From Lachnospiraceae bacterium AF51-6-b8A (GTDB taxonomy: Bacteria; Bacillota; Clostridia; Lachnospirales; Lachnospiraceae), in the NCBI GenBank assembly GCA_027682585.1, contig JAQCZH010000005.1:1910-65909 (forward strand): DNA of 64,000 nucleotides, given 5' to 3'. The notes under the pieces are model-generated. The model saw nothing but the letters and a program-made list of their open reading frames with translations. It did not search any database and was not told the DNA's origin. Positions 55,349 through 64,000 of this stretch are shown here, piece after piece. Numbering within the stretch: the first letter of the stretch is position 1; every line of letters starts with the position of its first letter. The translations under genes and the position numbers were made by a program.

Positions 55349-55378
55349 GACTCGACAGTGACTTGTCGGGTCTTTTCT
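55349..55378 (+). terminator. intrinsic terminator after divIC
   Basis: GACTCGACA / TGTCGGGTC (one T-G pair), 6-base loop, then TTTTCTTG. Confidence 0.75.
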
Positions 55379-55493
55379 TGTCGGAGGAGGATACAGGCGG
55401 ACTCGGTGGGGGCGAGGCAGGGATAAACGGAACTGCTGGAGCCCTGTCAGCAGGAGTGCGGACTGTCAGATAAAAAGTGTGGAGGAAGAGATT

Positions 55494-56969
55494 GTGGAGG
55501 ATTTCGCAGAGAAGGTCTGGTCTTATGTGGTTCGGGAAGAAATGCTTGTTCCCGGAGACCATCTTCTTCTGGCGGTCTCCGGCGGAGCGGATTCGGTTGC
55601 TCTCCTGCGTCTTGCCCTTGTCTGGCGGCAGAAGTACGATCTGCGCCTGCGGGTTCTGCATGTAGAACATGGTCTTCGGGGGCAGGAGAGTCTGGAAGAC
55701 GCAGCCTGGGTTCAGAGTCTGTGCGGGAAGTACAGCCTGCCCTGTCAGGTCGTACCGGTAGAGGTGCGGGTTCTCGCGCAGGCAGAGAGACGCTCTGAGG
55801 AAGAGGCAGCTCGCGAGCTTCGCTATCGCGTTCTCGAGGAGGCGGCAGCGCGATGGGAAGACGCCAAAATCGTCTTGGCTCACAATTCAAATGATGCGGC
55901 GGAGACCTTGCTCTTTCATTTGGCCAGGGGGACCGGCCTGGAAGGGTTGTCGGCAATACCGCCCAGAAGGGGAAAGATCGTTCGTCCTCTTCTGACAGTC
56001 TCCAGGGTTGAGATAGAAGACTGGCTGCGGAGTCTGGGACAGGAATGGAGAATGGATCGAACCAACGAGGAGGATACTTACAGCCGCAATCGTATCCGCC
56101 ATCAGGTTCTCCCTCCTCTTCTGCAGGAGAACGAAAGAGCCCTGGAACACATGGTGAGAACGACAGAAATCGTGAGGGAGGCGTCGGACTATATTCGAGG
56201 ACAGGCAGAGAGAGTTCTGAGTCAGTATCTTCTGTCCGGCAGACAGCAGGAGGGAGGTTTGATGGAGCAGGTTTTGCCCATCCCAGCGAAGCTGGTTCTC
56301 TCTCTCGATATGCGCAGGGAGGATCCTTTCTTACAGAGGGAAATGCTGCGTCTTGCCCTGCAGACTGCGGCCGGAAGGGCCAGAGATCTGGGTTATGCGC
56401 ATGTGCAGGCTTTGCTTGATCTCATGCGCGGTCAGGCGGGAAAGCAGCTGGATTTACCCTACGGTCTGCTCGTCGTTCGGGGGTATGAGAGTCTTCAGTT
56501 CTTCAGGGGGGCGCCAGACGGAGAGGAGACCGATGTCTGTCCGAAAGAGGCGAATGGAAGGGAAGGCCAAACGGACCGCATTCCCCCGGATCTTGAAGTT
56601 GGCGATGAGGGGGAGATCGCGCTCGGGAGAGATCGCTATCATTACCGCTTGCTGGAGGGCAGAGGGGAGGTGCCAAGCCGCCCTATGCCCTATACGAAGG
56701 CATTTGATTATGATAAAATCAGGACTGCTCTTCAAATTCGCCTCAGAGAGCCGCATGACCTTATCTGCATTGACGCGGTCGGACACAGGCAGAGTTTGAA
56801 GCGGTTCATGATCAATCGAAAGATCCCCGCGGGGCTCAGAGCCTCCTGTCCCCTTCTGGCGGATGGGTCTGAGATCGTCTGGCTTGTCGGATACCGGCAG
56901 AGTCAGGCCTATCAGGCGGATCGGGACACGAGAAGAATCTTAGAGATTAGGAGAGTGAAAGATGAGTGA
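55494..56969 (+). CDS. tilS: tRNA(Ile)-lysidine synthetase
   Basis: A 491-residue ATP-dependent enzyme that converts C34 of tRNA-Ile(CAU) to lysidine. The PP-loop is AVSGGADSVALL near 28, then HVEHGLRG, AHNSNDAAET and RPLL...RR-type substrate pieces. The C-terminal TilS domain reads KRFMINRKIPAGLRASCPLL. An acidic insertion lies near 345-370. I chose GTG 55494 because GGAGGAA is 6 bases upstream; GTG 55479 is in frame but lacks a site. It overlaps hpt by 8 bases. Confidence 0.93.
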   Translation: MEDFAEKVWSYVVREEMLVPGDHLLLAVSGGADSVALLRLALVWRQKYDLRLRVLHVEHGLRGQESLEDAAWVQSLCGKYSLPCQVVPVEVRVLAQAERRSEEEAARELRYRVLEEAAARWEDAKIVLAHNSNDAAETLLFHLARGTGLEGLSAIPPRRGKIVRPLLTVSRVEIEDWLRSLGQEWRMDRTNEEDTYSRNRIRHQVLPPLLQENERALEHMVRTTEIVREASDYIRGQAERVLSQYLLSGRQQEGGLMEQVLPIPAKLVLSLDMRREDPFLQREMLRLALQTAAGRARDLGYAHVQALLDLMRGQAGKQLDLPYGLLVVRGYESLQFFRGAPDGEETDVCPKEANGREGQTDRIPPDLEVGDEGEIALGRDRYHYRLLEGRGEVPSRPMPYTKAFDYDKIRTALQIRLREPHDLICIDAVGHRQSLKRFMINRKIPAGLRASCPLLADGSEIVWLVGYRQSQAYQADRDTRRILEIRRVKDE

Positions 56970-57489
56970 GAAGATCAGAGTGATGCTTGCGGAAAAAGAA
57001 CTTGACGCAAGAATCCGGGAACTGGGTGCACAGATCAGCAGGGATTTTGAGGACAGGGAGATTTTTCTGGTCTGTATCCTGAAGGGGGCGTCCTTCTTTG
57101 CCTGTGAACTGGCCAAGCGCATTACGGTTCCTGTGATTATGGATTTCATGTCTACATCGAGCTATGGCGCCGGCACTGTCTCTTCCGGCAGCGTTGTCAT
57201 TAAGAAGGGACTGGATCTGGATCCCGCAGGCAGGGATGTGCTGATTGTTGAGGATATCATTGACTCAGGCAATACCTTTCAGTTTCTGCTCAACTGGTTC
57301 CGGGATAAGGGAGCCAAAAGCGTGCACACCTGCTGTCTTCTGGACAAACCTGACCGCCGCGAGGTTCCGGTGGAGGTTGATTACACCGGATTTTCCATTC
57401 CGGATGAATTCGTTGTGGGCTATGGCCTGGACTACGATCAGAAATACCGCAACCTCCCCTATATCGGGGTTGTTGAACTGAATGGCTGA
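56962..57489 (+). CDS. hpt: hypoxanthine phosphoribosyltransferase
   Basis: A 175-residue purine salvage enzyme that makes IMP (and GMP) from hypoxanthine or guanine and PRPP. The PRPP motif is VLIVEDIIDSGNTF. The flexible loop is STSSYGAGTVSSG, and DEFVVGYGLDYDQKYRNLPY is the C-terminal base-binding block. GGAGAGTGAAAG precedes the ATG. The tilS-hpt-ftsH order is conserved in Firmicutes. Confidence 0.96.
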   Translation: MSEKIRVMLAEKELDARIRELGAQISRDFEDREIFLVCILKGASFFACELAKRITVPVIMDFMSTSSYGAGTVSSGSVVIKKGLDLDPAGRDVLIVEDIIDSGNTFQFLLNWFRDKGAKSVHTCCLLDKPDRREVPVEVDYTGFSIPDEFVVGYGLDYDQKYRNLPYIGVVELNG

Positions 57490-57587
57490 ACCAAAGAGAA
57501 GCGATGAAAGCGACTGGATATTGTCCTGTGGGATAAGCCGGCCGCTTTCTGCGCACGTATCGCGCCAAGCGCAGGAGAGGAGTAGTT

Positions 57588-59456
57588 TTGAATAACGAGA
57601 ACAGGCGCAGACGGGGAGCGGCCATCTATTTGCTGATATTGCTTGCTCTGGTTGTCGTCTGGTATTTCAATGCACCAAGGCTCAACAAGACCATGGGCGA
57701 TGGTCAGCTGCAGACTGCATTGCAGGCAGGGCAGGTCAGGACTGTGGTGATTCATCAGAATGCGCAGGTTCCCACGGGAAGCGCTGACATCGAATTGACG
57801 GACGGACAGATGTACAAACTGGCCACGACGGATGTAAGAAGCCTGGAAGCCACGCTGCGGACGGCGCGCTTTGACAACTATGTGCTCAAGGATGTGGCGG
57901 ACAATCAGTGGCTTATGGCCGTTCTGCCATCTGCTGTGGTAGGGGTCATATTGATTGTCTTCTTTATCCTGATCATGAACGCTCAGAACCGGGCTCAGAA
58001 CGGCGTCAACGGTCAGATGATGGACTTCGGTAAGAGCCGGGCAAAGATGGCCAGGAAAGAGGACACGCAGGTGACATTTGCGGACGTGGCCGGTCTTCAG
58101 GAGGAAAAGGAGAGTCTGGGAGAACTGGTTGACTTCCTCTCTGATCCGGGGAAGTTCACTCAGGTAGGAGCTCGTATTCCAAAGGGAGTGATCCTGGTGG
58201 GCCCTCCGGGAACGGGTAAGACCCTGCTGGCTAAGGCAGTGGCGGGGGAAGCAGGGGTTCCCTTCTTCTCAATTTCGGGATCTGATTTCGTGGAGATGTT
58301 CGTCGGGGTCGGCGCTTCCCGCGTCAGGGACCTCTTTGCGGAGGCTAAGAAAAATGCCCCCTGCATTGTTTTTATCGATGAGATTGACGCTGTGGCGAGG
58401 CGCCGCGGAGCTGGTCTGGGCGGAGGCCATGATGAGCGGGAGCAGACCCTGAATCAGATGCTGGTAGAAATGGACGGCTTCGGGGTCAATGAGGGCATCA
58501 TTGTTATGGCGGCGACCAACCGGGTAGATATCCTGGATCCTGCCATTATGCGGCCCGGGCGTTTTGACCGATCGGTCTTTGTCGGCAGGCCTGATGTGAA
58601 GGGAAGAGAGGAGATTCTCCGTGTCCACACCAAGAATAAGCCTTTGGCAGAAGATGTGGATCTCGTGACAGTGGCGCGGACGACGGTTGGCTTTACAGGT
58701 GCGGATCTGGAAAATTTGATGAATGAATCCGCCATCGCTGCGGCCAGAGAGGGACGGGCTTATGTCAGGATGGAGGATATCCGCTCCTCCTTTGTCAAGG
58801 TCGGAATCGGGACAGAGAAGAAGAGCCGGATCATTTCCGAGCAGGAGAAAAAAATTACGGCTTATCACGAGTCGGGACATGCCATCCTCTTTCATATCCT
58901 GCCCGATGTAGGGCCGGTCTATTCGGTCTCCATTATACCTACAGGCGCTTCAGCGGCAGGCTACACCATGCCGCTGCCGGAGAAGGACAATATGTTTGTC
59001 ACCAGGGGGAGGATGTTCCAGGATATCGTGGTTGCCTTCGGCGGTCGTGTCGCAGAGGAATTGATCTTCGATGATGTGACGACGGGGGCTTCTGCTGACA
59101 TTAAGCAGGCGACCCGCACAGCAAGGGAGATGGTGACCAGGTACGGATTCTCCTCCAAAATCGGGCCCATCGCATATGGCGATGATGATGATGAGGTCTT
59201 CATCGGCAGGGATCTGGCTCATGCAAAGTCTTACGCGGAGTCTACGCAGGCGGGGATTGATGCGGAAGTGCACAAAATAATCTCCTCAGCCTATGATAAG
59301 GCCAGGGAGATTCTGACAGCTAATATGGATGTCCTTCACCAGTGCGCGGACCTGCTGATCAAGCAGGAGAAGATTCACCGGGAGGAATTCGAGGCGCTCT
59401 TTGCAAAACACTACAGCCAGCCGGCGGAAGGCGGCGTGACGGTGGAGGAGATGTGA
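57588..59456 (+). CDS. ftsH: ATP-dependent zinc metalloprotease FtsH
   Basis: A 622-residue membrane protease. Transmembrane helices lie at about 9-26 and 108-130, with a small periplasmic domain between. The AAA+ domain has GPPGTGKT (205-212), FIDEIDAV, and the second region of homology [18 protein letters not shown]. The zinc site HESGH is at 427-431. It degrades membrane and regulatory proteins. The start is TTG 57588 with AGGAG upstream; no better start lies before the first helix. 98 bases after hpt. Confidence 0.96.
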   Translation: MNNENRRRRGAAIYLLILLALVVVWYFNAPRLNKTMGDGQLQTALQAGQVRTVVIHQNAQVPTGSADIELTDGQMYKLATTDVRSLEATLRTARFDNYVLKDVADNQWLMAVLPSAVVGVILIVFFILIMNAQNRAQNGVNGQMMDFGKSRAKMARKEDTQVTFADVAGLQEEKESLGELVDFLSDPGKFTQVGARIPKGVILVGPPGTGKTLLAKAVAGEAGVPFFSISGSDFVEMFVGVGASRVRDLFAEAKKNAPCIVFIDEIDAVARRRGAGLGGGHDEREQTLNQMLVEMDGFGVNEGIIVMAATNRVDILDPAIMRPGRFDRSVFVGRPDVKGREEILRVHTKNKPLAEDVDLVTVARTTVGFTGADLENLMNESAIAAAREGRAYVRMEDIRSSFVKVGIGTEKKSRIISEQEKKITAYHESGHAILFHILPDVGPVYSVSIIPTGASAAGYTMPLPEKDNMFVTRGRMFQDIVVAFGGRVAEELIFDDVTTGASADIKQATRTAREMVTRYGFSSKIGPIAYGDDDDEVFIGRDLAHAKSYAESTQAGIDAEVHKIISSAYDKAREILTANMDVLHQCADLLIKQEKIHREEFEALFAKHYSQPAEGGVTVEEM

Positions 59457-59524
59457 GTTGCAGCGCTTCCTGCGACTGGTCGGTAGACAGGGGGATCAAA
59501 GGCGGATGAGCTGTGGAGCGCGGG

Positions 59525-59953
59525 TTAGCGGCGGGAGGTCAGAGTTCTCTTGCATATCCATATGACGAGGGCAATTCCTGCGATAAGAGCCAGAATCCTC
59601 GTGATATCGGGTTTGCCATTCATGGCGTGGCAGTCGCTCGGATGATCCGGGTTGTAGGCGACGGTAAGGGTCTCGCCCACCTGGAGGCTGGTGTCCCTGT
59701 TGAAGGTCACCCAGGCCTGCACCTGCTTGCCGTTGACCGTGTATTCCACTTGCAGTGTGCTTCCATACTTCGTGTCTGAGCCATCGCTTCGCCTCTGGTA
59801 GTTCTCCACCTTGAGGATGCGGGCCTCTGCCTTGGGGTAAGAGTCATAGGGAGAAGCCTTCATGCGCATGCCGATGATGACGGCAGCTGCTCCCAGGAGG
59901 ATGAAAATGATGACAAGTCCGATCCAGATTGCTTTTGCGGCGGCATGTTTCAT
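59525..59953 (-). CDS. DUF3592 membrane protein
   Basis: A 142-residue protein with a transmembrane helix at each end (about 6-28 and 118-136). Between them is the extracytoplasmic DUF3592 domain (AEARILKVENYQRR, VEYTVNGKQVQAWVTF, GETLTVAYNPDHPSD). Function unknown; related proteins are small envelope proteins of many bacteria. I chose the ATG at 59953 (minus strand), with AAAGGAG upstream. Convergent with ftsH. Confidence 0.8.
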   Translation of the reverse strand: MKHAAAKAIWIGLVIIFILLGAAAVIIGMRMKASPYDSYPKAEARILKVENYQRRSDGSDTKYGSTLQVEYTVNGKQVQAWVTFNRDTSLQVGETLTVAYNPDHPSDCHAMNGKPDITRILALIAGIALVIWICKRTLTSRR

Positions 59954-60176
59954 GGTCTGCTCTCCTTTCTGTCTTCTCATACAAGTGTAGCACAGATGGA
60001 AAGGGGCAGATGGATATTTCTCCGGTTCTGCCGAAGAGAAGCCTATTTGGATTCGGCGAGGAGAATATCAGGCGGTTCTGCCATATTGGGGCTGGTGCCG
60101 GATATAGACCGGCCGATCAGGGGCAGCAGTGGAAGATTTCTTCTGAAATTGTAAATAATACACAAAAAAAGGATTA

Positions 60177-60322
60177 TATAATTGGCAAATTTGTAGAGAC
60201 TCATTGCCCAAGATGAGGTAGGATAAGCCTTGTAAAAACCCCAATACATTTTTACATTTTTTACTACCCCCATAGTAAAATACCTTCTCCTGAGAGCGGC
60301 TTCCCCAAGCCGCTCTCTTTTT
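60177..60322 (+). ncRNA. candidate small RNA with C-rich motifs
   Basis: A -10 box TATAAT (60177-60182, -35 unclear) is followed by about 135 bases with no gene and then a perfect intrinsic terminator. The interval contains three CCCC(C) motifs: near 60238, at 60267-60271, and in the terminator loop. C-rich single-stranded motifs including a loop are characteristic of Gram-positive sRNAs that pair with Shine-Dalgarno sequences (RsaE/RoxS-like). No known family is recognised. Confidence 0.4.
60292..60322 (+). terminator. strong intrinsic terminator
   Basis: A perfect 11-base-pair stem (GAGAGCGGCTT / AAGCCGCTCTC) with the 4-base loop CCCC and five Ts. The nearest plus-strand gene upstream is ftsH, 835 bases away, so it most likely ends a short separate transcript. 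Confidence 0.92.
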
Positions 60323-60484
60323 CGTCTGAAATTAAATACGAGCAGAGCGGAAATTCTATTTTTAGCATTCGATTTCATAAACGTTTCATATAGGATCGAT
60401 AGCATATGGTTTGTGAACAAAAGCGGCGGGAAAACAGATGCCTTACCTGCGGGAGGGCGAGAAGGAAAGGAGTGGGGGGCAGCA

Positions 60485-61768
60485 GTGATAAAGAACGCCA
60501 TCGCATATGTCTTGCGAAAAAAGACCCGGACATTGATAGTTTTTGTCATACTGACATTGGTTCTCTCCTGTCTGTATATATGCTTAAGCATTATGCGGAC
60601 CAGTGAAAATCTGGAGCAGACCTTGTACCAGTCTTCAAATTCATCCCTTTCGATCACGAAGAGGGACGCGGACGGATATTTTGAGATCAGTCCGTTCGCG
60701 CAGACAGATCAGATCAAAGAGATTACCCAGTCGTCTCCTCAGTATGAGGGTCCGGCAAGACTGACCAATGCAAAAGCGGTCGAGGGAGAGCAGGCGATTA
60801 CGAGAGACGATCTGACGGATGGATTCAAAAATCTGGTCTCGGTCGAGGCCGGAGGTGAAACAGATAAAAATGTTCTCTTCAGCAGCGGGACATTCAGTCT
60901 GAAAGAAGGGAGAGGGATTCAGAGAGGTGATTCGGACGCTCTTCTCGTCCACGAGGAGTTCGCCAGGAAAAACAAGCTGAAGGTAAATGATGAAATTCGT
61001 CTGGAATACATTGACTCCAGGAATGCGGATCGCAAACTTGCGGAGCGCACCTACAAAATTGTAGGAATCTTTTCCGGGAAGAAGCAGGAGAGGTACACGG
61101 GGCTGTCATCGGATCTGAGTGAGAATATGATGTTCGCAGACTATGCGTCAAGCCAGAAGGGGCTTGGCCTGTCGGAGAATCAGTGGATTGCCAGTAAGAT
61201 CACTTTATCCTGCGCGGGACCGGAGAAGATGGATGAGGCGATCAGGAAGATTCAGGAGCTTCCCGCGGATTGGACCCAATATCGCGTTGACAAGAATGCA
61301 AGCGCCTTTCAGGAGGCCATAGAGGCGATCGGCGGCGTCAGGCACATGATCGGGATGATGACCTATGCGATTATGGCCGGCGGCGTGGTTGTACTCTCTC
61401 TGATTCTGATCCTTTGGCTGAGAGAGCGAATCTATGAGATTGGAATCCTCCTGTCGATTGGAGTCAGCAAGGTCAAAATCGTGGGCCAGTTTCTTGTGGA
61501 GCTGATCCTGATATCCATTCCAACCAGCCTGGCCGCTTTTGTGGTCGGGAGTCTGGCAGTCAGACAAATTGCAGGAGGATTGCTGGGGGCGGATCAGACA
61601 GCATCTCTTATGACAAACTTACCGACCAGTGCGGGCGGAGTCAGTCAGTTGCTGGTGTTTGTACAGAGCTATGGCGTTTTGGCTGCCGTTATCGCGGTGT
61701 CGGTGATCATTGCATCCGCAATGATTCTGATCAAAAAGCCCAAAGAGATTTTATCCCAAATCAGTTAG
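60485..61768 (+). CDS. Vex1-like ABC transporter permease (FtsX/MacB type)
   Basis: A 427-residue membrane protein: one N-terminal transmembrane helix (about 16-36), a large extracytoplasmic domain (about 40-290), then three C-terminal helices (about 295-410). This is the MacB/FtsX topology. A conserved pattern LLSIGVSKVKI lies between helices. It pairs with the following ATPase and a second permease (perm-ATPase-perm), the order of Vex1-Vex2-Vex3 in streptococci. I chose GTG 60485 (MIKNAIAYVLRKKTR), with a G-rich run (AAAGGAGTGGGGGG) upstream. Substrate unknown. Confidence 0.85.
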   Translation: MIKNAIAYVLRKKTRTLIVFVILTLVLSCLYICLSIMRTSENLEQTLYQSSNSSLSITKRDADGYFEISPFAQTDQIKEITQSSPQYEGPARLTNAKAVEGEQAITRDDLTDGFKNLVSVEAGGETDKNVLFSSGTFSLKEGRGIQRGDSDALLVHEEFARKNKLKVNDEIRLEYIDSRNADRKLAERTYKIVGIFSGKKQERYTGLSSDLSENMMFADYASSQKGLGLSENQWIASKITLSCAGPEKMDEAIRKIQELPADWTQYRVDKNASAFQEAIEAIGGVRHMIGMMTYAIMAGGVVVLSLILILWLRERIYEIGILLSIGVSKVKIVGQFLVELILISIPTSLAAFVVGSLAVRQIAGGLLGADQTASLMTNLPTSAGGVSQLLVFVQSYGVLAAVIAVSVIIASAMILIKKPKEILSQIS

Positions 61769-61777
61769 GAGGCCAGT

Positions 61778-62419
61778 ATGAGTATCTTAGAAATGAAGAA
61801 TGTAACTTACAGCTATTCCGGCTCCAGAGAGCGGATTCTCTCATCCATCAACCAGGGCTTTGAGTGTGGGAATTTCTATGCGATCATCGGGAAATCCGGC
61901 GCGGGAAAGTCAACCCTGCTCTCTCTTTTGGCAGGACTGGATCGCCCCGATCGGGGAGAGATTCTGTTTAAGAATGAGAATATTGAGAAAGAGGGATACA
62001 GCAGGCACAGGAGAAATCATATATCGCTTGTCTTTCAGAACTACAACCTGATCGATTATCTCTCCCCCCTGGAGAATGTGAGGCTGGTCAACAGCAAGGC
62101 CTCTGAGGAAATTCTGCTGGAGCTTGGGCTGGATAAAAGCCAGATCAAAAGAAATGTCATGAAGCTCTCCGGAGGCCAGCAGCAGAGAGTCGCAATTGCC
62201 AGAGCCCTGGTGTCAGAAGCGCCGGTTATTCTGGCGGATGAGCCGACAGGGAATCTGGATGAGTCTACCGCCGGAGAAATCATAGGAATTTTAAAGAAAC
62301 TGGCCAAAGAGAGGAATAAGTGCGTCATCGTGGTGACGCACAGCAAGGAAGTCGCCGGCGCGGCAGACACAATTCTGGAATTGAGCAATAAGAAGATCAA
62401 GCAGGTGAAATATATCTAG
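61778..62419 (+). CDS. Vex2-like ABC transporter ATPase
   Basis: A 213-residue ATPase of the MacB/LolD type: Walker [13 protein letters not shown] (near 37), Q-loop in [13 protein letters not shown], signature [13 protein letters not shown], Walker [16 protein letters not shown], switch His VVTHSKE. It starts 9 bases after the first permease and ends 10 bases before the second, so the three form one operon. With two different FtsX-like permeases it should act as a mechanotransmission machine in the envelope. Confidence 0.92.
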   Translation: MSILEMKNVTYSYSGSRERILSSINQGFECGNFYAIIGKSGAGKSTLLSLLAGLDRPDRGEILFKNENIEKEGYSRHRRNHISLVFQNYNLIDYLSPLENVRLVNSKASEEILLELGLDKSQIKRNVMKLSGGQQQRVAIARALVSEAPVILADEPTGNLDESTAGEIIGILKKLAKERNKCVIVVTHSKEVAGAADTILELSNKKIKQVKYI

Positions 62420-62429
62420 GAGGGCGACA

Positions 62430-63806
62430 ATGATCAGAAACGCATTTGCCTATGTCACAAGAAAGAGTCTGAAATCCTTCATCATACTTCTGGTGATTTT
62501 GTCCATGTCTGTCCTCAGTCTGATCAGCCTGTCGATCAGGGATGCGACCAACCGGGCCTCAGCGGAGACCTTTGGGACGATTACCAATAGTTTCTCCATG
62601 GAGATTAACCGGCGGGTCAACCAGGGAACACCGCGGGGAGGAGGAAATGTAAGAGGACAGGATATCAAGAAAATAGCTGAGTCCAAGGATATTGACGGCT
62701 ATGTGAAGAGAATCAACAGCGTGGCCGATCTGGATGGCTATGATATCATTGAGACCAAGGAGACGCTGGCCTCTCAGTCTGAAGAGCGCGCAAAGAATTT
62801 CAAGAGAACTGTTATGCTGACCGGAGTCAACGATTCGTCCAAGGAGACGAAATTCGTATCCGGGGCATACCAGCTGGTTGAGGGACAGCACCTGACCGGG
62901 ACGGATAAGAATAAAATCCTGATGCATAAGGATCTGGCAGCCAAGAACAATCTAAAAGTGGGGGATAAGTTAAAGATCAAGTCCAATCTCTTTGATGCGG
63001 ATAATGAGAAGGGCGCCAATGAGACGGTGGAAGTGGAAATCAAGGGCCTTTTTGACGGACACAACAAGGGCGGCGTGAGCGCAGCCCAGGAACTCTATGA
63101 GAACACGCTGATTACAGACCTGGACACGGCGGCGAAGGTCTATGGGAATACGGAAGACACCGCCACCTATCAGGACGCGACCTTCTTCGTGAAGGGGAAT
63201 AAGAACCTGGATCAGGTGATCAAAGATCTGGGCTCTCTGGATATCAACTGGAAGGCCTATAACCTGATTAAGAGCTCGTCTAATTATCCGGCTCTGCAGA
63301 AGTCTATTTCCGGCGTATACGCAATTGCCAACCAGTTGCTGACAGGCTCCTTAGTTTTTGCCGGTCTTGTCGTATCTCTGCTTCTGCTCCTCTGGATGAA
63401 TGCCAGAAAGAAAGAAATTGCGGTACTCCTGTCACTGGGCTTTTCCAAGATGAGAATTCTGGGGCAGTTTATGATGGAACTTTTGTTCATCGCGATTCCG
63501 GCCTATATCGGGGCTTACTTCCTGGCCGGACATGTGGGAAAAGCGCTTGGAAACCGTATCCTGCAGAGAGTTACAGGGAATATCGCGGATCAGATAGCCA
63601 AGCAGTCGGCATCGACCGGTCTGGGCGGCGGCGCAGAAGTGGACGGCTTCAATAAGACCCTGACCAGCCTGGATGTGATCATCGGTCCGAATGCTCTGAT
63701 CTATGTGGTACTGTTTATGTCGCTGATTTTGATTGTTTCCGTCCTCATATCTTCGTTTGCGATTTTAAAGAGAAGTCCCAAGGAACTGCTGACAGATACC
63801 AAGTAA
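62430..63806 (+). CDS. Vex3-like ABC transporter permease (FtsX/MacB type)
   Basis: A 458-residue membrane protein with the same layout as the first permease: N-terminal helix (about 12-32), extracytoplasmic domain (about 35-310) and three C-terminal helices (about 315-445). It shares the LLSLGFSKMRILGQFMMELLF pattern with its partner's LLSIGVSKVKI...ELIL, showing that the two are paralogues. GGAGGGC precedes the ATG. Last gene in the window. Confidence 0.88.
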   Translation: MIRNAFAYVTRKSLKSFIILLVILSMSVLSLISLSIRDATNRASAETFGTITNSFSMEINRRVNQGTPRGGGNVRGQDIKKIAESKDIDGYVKRINSVADLDGYDIIETKETLASQSEERAKNFKRTVMLTGVNDSSKETKFVSGAYQLVEGQHLTGTDKNKILMHKDLAAKNNLKVGDKLKIKSNLFDADNEKGANETVEVEIKGLFDGHNKGGVSAAQELYENTLITDLDTAAKVYGNTEDTATYQDATFFVKGNKNLDQVIKDLGSLDINWKAYNLIKSSSNYPALQKSISGVYAIANQLLTGSLVFAGLVVSLLLLLWMNARKKEIAVLLSLGFSKMRILGQFMMELLFIAIPAYIGAYFLAGHVGKALGNRILQRVTGNIADQIAKQSASTGLGGGAEVDGFNKTLTSLDVIIGPNALIYVVLFMSLILIVSVLISSFAILKRSPKELLTDTK

Positions 63807-63955
63807 GAGATTACGCGAAGCGGTGAAGTCCGGCGGGGTCGTAAAGAACTTTCGGATCGCTCTGCCGTCATATCTGTTGATCGGATTGGGCAATGGACCA
63901 TTCATAGGGGACAGGAATCATAAGAGCGGATCCGAGAATAAAGCGAGAGCTGATT

Positions 63956-64000
63956 GTCATAAGACGCATGCGCGTATTTGGAGTGAATGTGTCTTATGAC
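63956..64000. repeat. inverted repeat at the window edge
   Basis: GTCATAAGACGCAT (63956-63969) and ATGTGTCTTATGAC (63987-64000) are 14-base arms with one mismatch. The outer end reaches the last base of the window, so it may extend further. The rest of 63807-63955 holds nothing that I can support. Confidence 0.5.

Overview
The window looks like a chromosomal stretch of a Gram-positive, low-to-mid GC Firmicute of the class Clostridia, most likely a Lachnospiraceae-type anaerobe. Evidence: Firmicute gene order (pth-mfd-prsA-like, then hup-rqcP-divIC-tilS-hpt-ftsH), a SAM-I riboswitch in front of metK, a short-form ProRS, a class B sortase, a LanFEG-type peptide-resistance transporter and a Vex-type permease/ATPase/permease transporter. 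The assignment rests on reading the sequence only; no database search was run. Sporulation genes normally interspersed in the pth-to-ftsH neighbourhood (spoVT, yabP, yabQ, spoIIE) are absent, so the organism probably does not form spores.

Layout. (1) 1-8.3 kb is accessory DNA, visibly AT-richer than the rest: the 3' end of an IS256-family transposase, a PadR regulator with an ABC-class ATPase, a tRNA-Phe, an internally deleted IS1249-like element with clear terminal inverted repeats, and a divergent five-gene cassette (LanFEG-like transporter on the minus strand, response regulator and histidine kinase on the plus strand) of the kind that senses and expels antimicrobial peptides. (2) 8.4-24.9 kb: a domain-permuted GH3 glycosidase broken by a frameshift, envelope genes (GT2-GtrA glycosyltransferase, phosphodiester glycosidase, sortase B, class A PBP), aldose epimerase, tRNA-Pro, a nucleosidase/spore-photoproduct-lyase-like pair, a glutamate-cysteine ligase, a CobW-type GTPase and a HAD phosphatase. 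(3) 25.0-31.7 kb: the F-type ATP synthase operon, preceded by a long structured leader. It has no separate delta gene; instead the alpha subunit carries an N-terminal extension of about 100 residues that reads like the C-terminal domain of delta. This is the most unusual observation in the window. (4) 32-36.3 kb: a MarR regulator with three evenly spaced operator palindromes and a heterodimeric ABC exporter. (5) 36.4-59.5 kb: mostly housekeeping genes (pth, mfd, foldase, murA, metK, two-component system, RluA, proS, cca, hup, rqcP, divIC, tilS, hpt, ftsH). (6) 59.5-64 kb: a DUF3592 protein, a candidate C-rich small RNA, and a Vex-like ABC transporter.

Regulation visible in the sequence: sigma-A-type promoters (padR, sortase, marR, murA, proS, hup), several strong intrinsic terminators, the SAM riboswitch/terminator pair for metK, palindromic operators at padR and marR, and structured leaders upstream of atpB and proS. 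A degenerate family of short intergenic repeats recurs near 19.2, 21.4, 45.7 and 54.4 kb.
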